Origin: Zhongshania aliphaticivorans | Lineage (GTDB): Bacteria; Pseudomonadota; Gammaproteobacteria; Pseudomonadales; Spongiibacteraceae | Reading direction: 5' to 3' | DNA length: 36,826 nt | Assembly: GCF_902705855.1 (NCBI RefSeq) | Contig: NZ_CACSIJ010000015.1 | Span: forward strand, 187,209-224,034 | Shown: positions 32,895 to 36,826 of the stretch, in pieces | How positions within the stretch are numbered: the first letter of the stretch is position 1 | Layout of the letters: every line of letters begins with the position of its first letter | Position numbers and translations under genes: made by a program | The notes under the pieces: model-generated | Databases searched by the model: none | Seen by the model: the letters and a program-made list of their open reading frames with translations, nothing else | Told to the model about the DNA's origin: nothing

Positions 32895-34220
32895 ATGCCC
32901 AATATGGAAAATATCGTTATTGTCGGCGGCGGCGCCGGTGGCTTAGCACTAGCCACTCAGCTAGGAAATAAATTCAAGCGCAGTAAAAAAGTCCAAGTTA
33001 TTTTAGTAGACAAAAATCCTAGCCATATTTGGAAGCCCCTTCTTCACGAAGTAGCGGCGGGGTCGATCGACTCAGCCTTCGACGAATTAAATTATCGCTA
33101 CCATGGCAAGAAAAAACACTTCAACTTTATCCTCGGTAGCTTAGAAACCATTGACCGCGACCAAAAGACATTAGTGTTAGCCGAACGTCGCGACGACGCT
33201 GGCGAACTCATTACACCGAAGCAACACTTACATTACGACTACGCCGTTATAGCCATCGGCGGTGTCAGCAATGACTTTGGCGTGCCCGGTGCAAAAGAGC
33301 ACTGTTATTTTTTAGACGACAAAGACCAAGCAGAGCGCTTCCATCAACATTTGCTAAATCAGACTGATCGCCTCAGCTGCGAGTCTTTAAATTCAACTGC
33401 AGATACTAACAACAGTGCACCTCCAGTATTGCGTATTGGCATTGTCGGTGGCGGCGCCACAGGGGTAGAGCTAGCGGCAGAGCTGCAACACACGGCTCAA
33501 GGTTTGTCTGGTTATCAGCGGAACGTGGCAGGCAAAGTTGATTACAAAATCACTCTAATAGAAGCCGGACCGCGCATACTTCCTGCGCTTTCAGAAAAGC
33601 TATCCAATGCAGCCCAGCGCACCTTAGAAAAAATTGGTATCGACGTGCACTGCAACACCGGCGTTAAATCATGTTCTGCGGAGGGTTTCATTACGCCCGA
33701 CGACACCATAGCCTGCAATATCCGCGTTTGGGCAGCGGGGATAAAAGCACCATCACAACTCGCAAGTATTGCAGGATTAGAATGCAATAATCGCAATCAG
33801 TTATTGGTTAAACCAACGCTGCAATCCAGTAACGACGAACGGATTTTTGTCATTGGAGACTGCGCCAGCTGCGTATTACCAAGTGGAGGCTTTGTTCCAC
33901 CCAGAGCGCAGGCTGCACACCAAATGGCGACTCTCGTTTATAAAAACATTCTGCGTAGCCACCGCAACAAACCACTTAGGGAATTTCGTTATCGCGACTA
34001 CGGCTCACTGGTATCACTAAGCAACTTCAACACGGTAGGTGGTTTAATAAGCGGATTTGTCGGCAGTGAAATGCGCATAGGTGGCCCCATTGCTCGCCTT
34101 GCTTACCTGTCGCTATATCGCATGCACTTGCTGGCGATACACGGCATTTACAACTCCCTGCTTATCGCTCTTGCCGGCAGAATACATAGGGCGATTAAGC
34201 CGAAGTTGAAGCTACATTAA
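32895..34220 (+). CDS. ndh: Type II NADH dehydrogenase (NDH-2)
   Basis: The 441-residue flavoprotein closely follows E. coli Ndh: IVIVGGGAGGLALATQLGNK (FAD site), then SHIWKPLLHEVAAGSIDSAF, AIGGVSNDFGVPGAKEHCYF and LDDKDQAERFHQHLLN. The second dinucleotide site is RIGIVGGGATGVELAAELQH, and IFVIGDCASC follows near the end of the core. The C-terminal helices (RLAYLSLYRMHLLAIHG) provide membrane attachment. NDH-2 oxidises NADH and reduces quinone without proton pumping. M1 or M4 could be the start. A hairpin lies just after the stop codon. Confidence 0.93.
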   Translation: MPNMENIVIVGGGAGGLALATQLGNKFKRSKKVQVILVDKNPSHIWKPLLHEVAAGSIDSAFDELNYRYHGKKKHFNFILGSLETIDRDQKTLVLAERRDDAGELITPKQHLHYDYAVIAIGGVSNDFGVPGAKEHCYFLDDKDQAERFHQHLLNQTDRLSCESLNSTADTNNSAPPVLRIGIVGGGATGVELAAELQHTAQGLSGYQRNVAGKVDYKITLIEAGPRILPALSEKLSNAAQRTLEKIGIDVHCNTGVKSCSAEGFITPDDTIACNIRVWAAGIKAPSQLASIAGLECNNRNQLLVKPTLQSSNDERIFVIGDCASCVLPSGGFVPPRAQAAHQMATLVYKNILRSHRNKPLREFRYRDYGSLVSLSNFNTVGGLISGFVGSEMRIGGPIARLAYLSLYRMHLLAIHGIYNSLLIALAGRIHRAIKPKLKLH

Positions 34221-34230
34221 GAATAAAACG

Positions 34231-34287
34231 GGGTTAGAAAGTAAGCGAGTAAATAATTTTTACTTTGATCGCGAATCTTTCTGACCC
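34231..34287. repeat. Imperfect palindrome after ndh
   Basis: GGGTTAGAAAG (34231-34241) pairs with CTTTCTGACCC (34277-34287) with one G-T position, and AAGTAA pairs with TTACTT inside. It begins 10 bp after the ndh stop. GGGTCAGAAAG-type ends recall small palindromic repeats of marine gammaproteobacteria, but a terminator role is equally possible. Only one copy is seen here. Confidence 0.45.
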
Positions 34288-34340
34288 TGAATCTTTGACT
34301 GATTTTAAAAACATCGCATAGCACTTCTATCTACTAGCGA

Positions 34341-34880
34341 TCATTTGGTTATTTTCACTTTTTCGGTCGCGGCAACCAACCCTCTGAGGAAGCGAATTCC
34401 TTTTTCTAGCTCCTCGCGCTTTACTTGATGAGGCTCTGCACTTCGGTGCTCAGATGTATTGGCTTGATGAGCGGCATCACCACGCTTTGCAATTAGCGCA
34501 TCAAGCGTTTTCTTAGCCGAGGCAGCGTCAAAATTTTGCCAAGCCCATTCCTTGGTAATATCTATTTCAAAATAGTCTATAAATAGCCGGCGGGTTCTTT
34601 CTGAGTTTGGGTTAAAAAACCGCTTAAGATCTTGCTCAAGTCGCTTACGCACAAATTTCCCGATAGGACTCCCTTCTACCGACTGGAGCCATATATCGAA
34701 CTCATCTGTGACGCGATCCTTAACGTATGTTTCCCAGGCTGCTAACGCCATTACGAGCCCGGCACGCTTAAGAACTTCACCACTTTTTCCATTCGATAAG
34801 GTTTTCTCAGCGTCAAAACGAGCAAGAAGGTCTTCTGCATCAAGAATGGATCGATCAAATGCGTCAGCTGCTTTAGTCAT
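34341..34880 (-). CDS. HEPN-fold protein with intact RNase motif (RiboL-PSP-HEPN-like)
   Basis: The 179-residue helical protein contains GLVMALAAWETYVKDRVTDE (41-60), the entry pattern of MAE_28990/RiboL-PSP-type HEPN domains, and the HEPN catalytic motif R133-G-D-A-A-H138 (R-x4-H). AAGGGA lies just before the ATG. HEPN proteins with this motif are mostly ribonucleases in toxin-antitoxin, abortive infection or RNA-processing roles. No partner antitoxin or nucleotidyltransferase gene is adjacent; it stands alone between ndh and the PQQ dehydrogenase. Nuclease activity is inferred from the motif only. Confidence 0.75.
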   Translation of the reverse strand: MTKAADAFDRSILDAEDLLARFDAEKTLSNGKSGEVLKRAGLVMALAAWETYVKDRVTDEFDIWLQSVEGSPIGKFVRKRLEQDLKRFFNPNSERTRRLFIDYFEIDITKEWAWQNFDAASAKKTLDALIAKRGDAAHQANTSEHRSAEPHQVKREELEKGIRFLRGLVAATEKVKITK

Positions 34881-34986
34881 TTTCCCTTACGTCCATTTAA
34901 TACAAGCCCATATCCGTACAAACCAGAGCATTACGGTAATTTAAAAAATGGAGCATGGAAAGCGTCTTTTAAACACCTCACCCAAA

Positions 34987-35019
34987 AAAAGCCCCACTTG
35001 GATACCAAGCGGGGCTTTT
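34987..35019 (-). terminator. Intrinsic terminator of the PQQ alcohol dehydrogenase gene
   Basis: Stem AAAAGCCCC/GGGGCTTTT extended by CTTGG/CCAAG around one mismatch, with a 3-nt ATA loop. The minus strand ends in a run of seven T. It lies about 40 bp past the stop of the dehydrogenase; the palindrome is nearly symmetrical and could also work on the plus strand. Confidence 0.88.
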
Positions 35020-35056
35020 ATCTTACTGCCGCCTATTACCGGCGCTATTCTCTTAC

Positions 35057-36817
35057 TTAGCTTTTAGGAATTTTAAAGGTCCACACGCTGCCACCTTGGT
35101 TCAGGTTTTTAATGCGCTTGGCCACTTCGCCCCCCCATAATGGAATTGCACCACCCCAACCGGATACGATGGTGACGTATTGCTCGCCATCTTTATCCCA
35201 TGTGATGGGTGAGCTTACGATGCCGGAGCCGGTGTTGAATTTGTAAAGCACTTCACCGGTTTTCGCGTCAAAAGCCATTAGGTAACCTTCTGGGTTGCCC
35301 ATAAATACCAAGTTACCTGCGGTTGCAAGAACCCCACCCCATAGCGGCGCGTTGTTTTTAAACTCCCACTTTACCGTACCAGATACTGGATCAATCGCTT
35401 TCAAAGAACCTATATGATCGTCAAAGATAGGACGAATGGTAAAGCCGGAACCGAGGTAAGCCGCGCCTTTTTTATAGCTAACTGGCTCGTTCCAGATATC
35501 CATACCCCATTCATTAGACGGTACATAGAAGTAGCCCGTATCTTGGCTGTATGCCATTGGCATCCAGTTTTTACCACCAAGGAAAGACGGAACCGCAAAG
35601 ACAGATTTACCTTTTTTACCATCAGTGCCTGTAGTAGCAGGATTACCTGGACGCATTTCTTCGTCGAAGATTGGCGTGCCATCTTTATTCAGGCCCTTCG
35701 CCCACGTCATTTGTTTAATGAAGGGAAGTCCGCGAATAAATTTGCCGTTGGTACGATCAAGCACGTAGAAGAAACCATTACGGTCGGCAGTTGCCGCAGC
35801 CTGAATCGTTTTTCCACCTTGCTTGTAGTTAAAGGAAACCAGCTCATTTACACCGTCAAAATCCCAACCATCATGCGGAGTAGTTTGGAAATGCCAAACG
35901 ATTTTTCCGGTATCCGGATCGATAGCAAGACGCGATGCGCTGTAAAGGTTGTCACCTGGACGAAGATGCGAGTTCCACGGTGCGGGGTTACCCGTACCAA
36001 AGAATAGCAAATCAACCTCTGGATCGTAGGTGCCGCCTAACCATGTTGCTGCACCGCCTGTTTTCCACATATCACCGGGCCAGGTTTTACCTGCTTTGCC
36101 ACCCGTAATGCCGTTTTCTTTGCCACGTAGGTAACCCATGTGGCCTTCAACGGTTGGACGACTCCAGATCATTTCGCCGGTTTTCGCGTCACGCGCTTCT
36201 ACTTTACCAACAATACCAAATTCACCACCAGACACCCCGGTAATGACCATGCCTTTCACAATGAGAGGCGCAGCGGTCATTGAATAACCGGCTTGATAAT
36301 CGCCCACGGTTTTGCGCCAGACTGGCTTGCCCGTTTTAATATCTAGCGCAACTAGCTTGGCGTCCAGTGTACCGAAAATTACAAGATCGCCGTAAAGTGC
36401 GGCGCCACGGTTTACTACGTCGCAGCAAGGCATAATGCCATCAGGTAGACGTGCATCGTACTGCCAAAGCTCTTCGCCAGTGGCGATGTCTACGGCATAG
36501 ATACGTGAATATGAGGCGGTAACATACATTACGCCATCTTTAATTAGCGGCTGAGACTCTTGACCCCGCTGCTTTTCTCCACCAAAAGAGAAAGACCATA
36601 TTGGCGATAAAGATTTTACGTTTTTGGTATTAACAATTTTTAAAGGGCTGTAGCGTTGTCCCTGCGGCCCTAAACCGTAAGAAACAACATCGCCAGTAGT
36701 TGTAGCGTCATTCAAAATATCTTTATCAGTGACACCCGCATTAAGTAGCGAACTGAAACTGATAGTAGCCACAGCGGCTGCTATAGAGACAGATCTTGCC
36801 ATGCACGTTATTTTCAT
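35057..36817 (-). CDS. Periplasmic PQQ-dependent alcohol dehydrogenase, probably lanthanide-dependent
   Basis: The 586-residue protein has a signal peptide (cleavage near Ala27) and an eight-bladed quinoprotein propeller. Family landmarks are the vicinal disulfide Cys131-Cys132 ([18 protein letters not shown]), Glu199 in [10 protein letters not shown], Asn277 in [10 protein letters not shown] and Asp319 in [13 protein letters not shown]. Asp321, two residues after the catalytic Asp, is the residue that marks lanthanide-binding XoxF/PedH-type enzymes; calcium enzymes usually have Ala or Ser there. There is no cytochrome domain, so electrons must go to a separate cytochrome c or redox protein. 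It oxidises primary alcohols such as methanol, ethanol or longer ones; the exact substrate is unclear. The gene is complete, with its ATG 9 bp from the window end. Confidence 0.9.
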   Translation of the reverse strand: MKITCMARSVSIAAAVATISFSSLLNAGVTDKDILNDATTTGDVVSYGLGPQGQRYSPLKIVNTKNVKSLSPIWSFSFGGEKQRGQESQPLIKDGVMYVTASYSRIYAVDIATGEELWQYDARLPDGIMPCCDVVNRGAALYGDLVIFGTLDAKLVALDIKTGKPVWRKTVGDYQAGYSMTAAPLIVKGMVITGVSGGEFGIVGKVEARDAKTGEMIWSRPTVEGHMGYLRGKENGITGGKAGKTWPGDMWKTGGAATWLGGTYDPEVDLLFFGTGNPAPWNSHLRPGDNLYSASRLAIDPDTGKIVWHFQTTPHDGWDFDGVNELVSFNYKQGGKTIQAAATADRNGFFYVLDRTNGKFIRGLPFIKQMTWAKGLNKDGTPIFDEEMRPGNPATTGTDGKKGKSVFAVPSFLGGKNWMPMAYSQDTGYFYVPSNEWGMDIWNEPVSYKKGAAYLGSGFTIRPIFDDHIGSLKAIDPVSGTVKWEFKNNAPLWGGVLATAGNLVFMGNPEGYLMAFDAKTGEVLYKFNTGSGIVSSPITWDKDGEQYVTIVSGWGGAIPLWGGEVAKRIKNLNQGGSVWTFKIPKS

Positions 36818-36826
36818 TGGAACTCT

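Noticed and set aside
1-36826. CRISPR arrays, tRNA or rRNA genes
   Set aside because: No regularly spaced direct repeats and no tRNA- or rRNA-like sequence were noticed by reading; a dedicated scan was not possible.

Overview
The window reads as chromosomal DNA of a free-living, aerobic, probably marine gammaproteobacterium. Several proteins resemble gammaproteobacterial versions: an E. coli-like NDH-2, a YghU-type glutathione transferase, RlmI, a DTW-domain tRNA enzyme and FeoAB with a Fur box. The accessory content (two PQQ dehydrogenases, a cupin/hydrolase/SDR cluster, an MbnP/MbnH pair) would suit the Spongiibacteraceae/Cellvibrionales. That placement is inference from gene content, not a computed result. 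No tRNA, rRNA or CRISPR array was seen. The only complete insertion sequence is an IS30 element.

Layout. (a) 1-5653, minus strand, is a metal-handling block: feoA and feoB behind a good Fur box, with feoB split by a frameshift. Next to it lies a compact lipoprotein / di-haem enzyme / outer-membrane barrel operon that matches the 'metallo-mystery pair' MbnP-MbnH. (b) 5845-8369, plus strand, holds two SAM methyltransferases, the second RlmI, ending in a terminator that lies over the tail of a convergent membrane diguanylate cyclase (8433-9560). (c) 9789-13263, minus strand, holds YghU, an EamA exporter, a short helical protein and a DTW-domain protein. A promoter, a 28-codon ORF with two Trp codons and a strong hairpin precede the EamA gene, an arrangement like transcription attenuation. 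(d) 13331-17549, minus strand, is a four-gene operon with overlapping or nearly touching genes: DUF3348, a MotA/ZorA-like channel protein with a long helical tail, a MotB/ZorB-like OmpA protein and DUF2894. It looks like an ion-driven motor or stator module of unknown purpose.

(e) 17784-22026 contains a duplicated GST-N/glutaredoxin-like protein, an old-yellow-enzyme reductase, two convergent paralogues with TonB-like C-terminal domains that share an exact 29-bp inverted repeat, and a lipoprotein. (f) 22125-28089 is a catabolic region: an AraC regulator divergent from a cupin dioxygenase, an alpha/beta hydrolase and two SDR dehydrogenases, facing a membrane-anchored PQQ dehydrogenase fused to cytochrome c. 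(g) 28456-31854 is a plastic zone: an AP2-like protein, a TetR regulator with two operator-like palindromes, about 0.9 kb without a convincing gene, and the IS30 element inserted at the start codon of a proline-iminopeptidase-like gene. (h) 31857-36817 has that peptidase, NDH-2, a solitary HEPN-type putative RNase and a periplasmic PQQ alcohol dehydrogenase carrying the Asp-x-Asp signature of lanthanide-dependent enzymes.

The best candidates for little-described biology are the DUF3348/MotA-like/MotB-like/DUF2894 operon, the MbnP-MbnH-barrel operon beside feoAB, and the attenuator-like leader of the EamA exporter.
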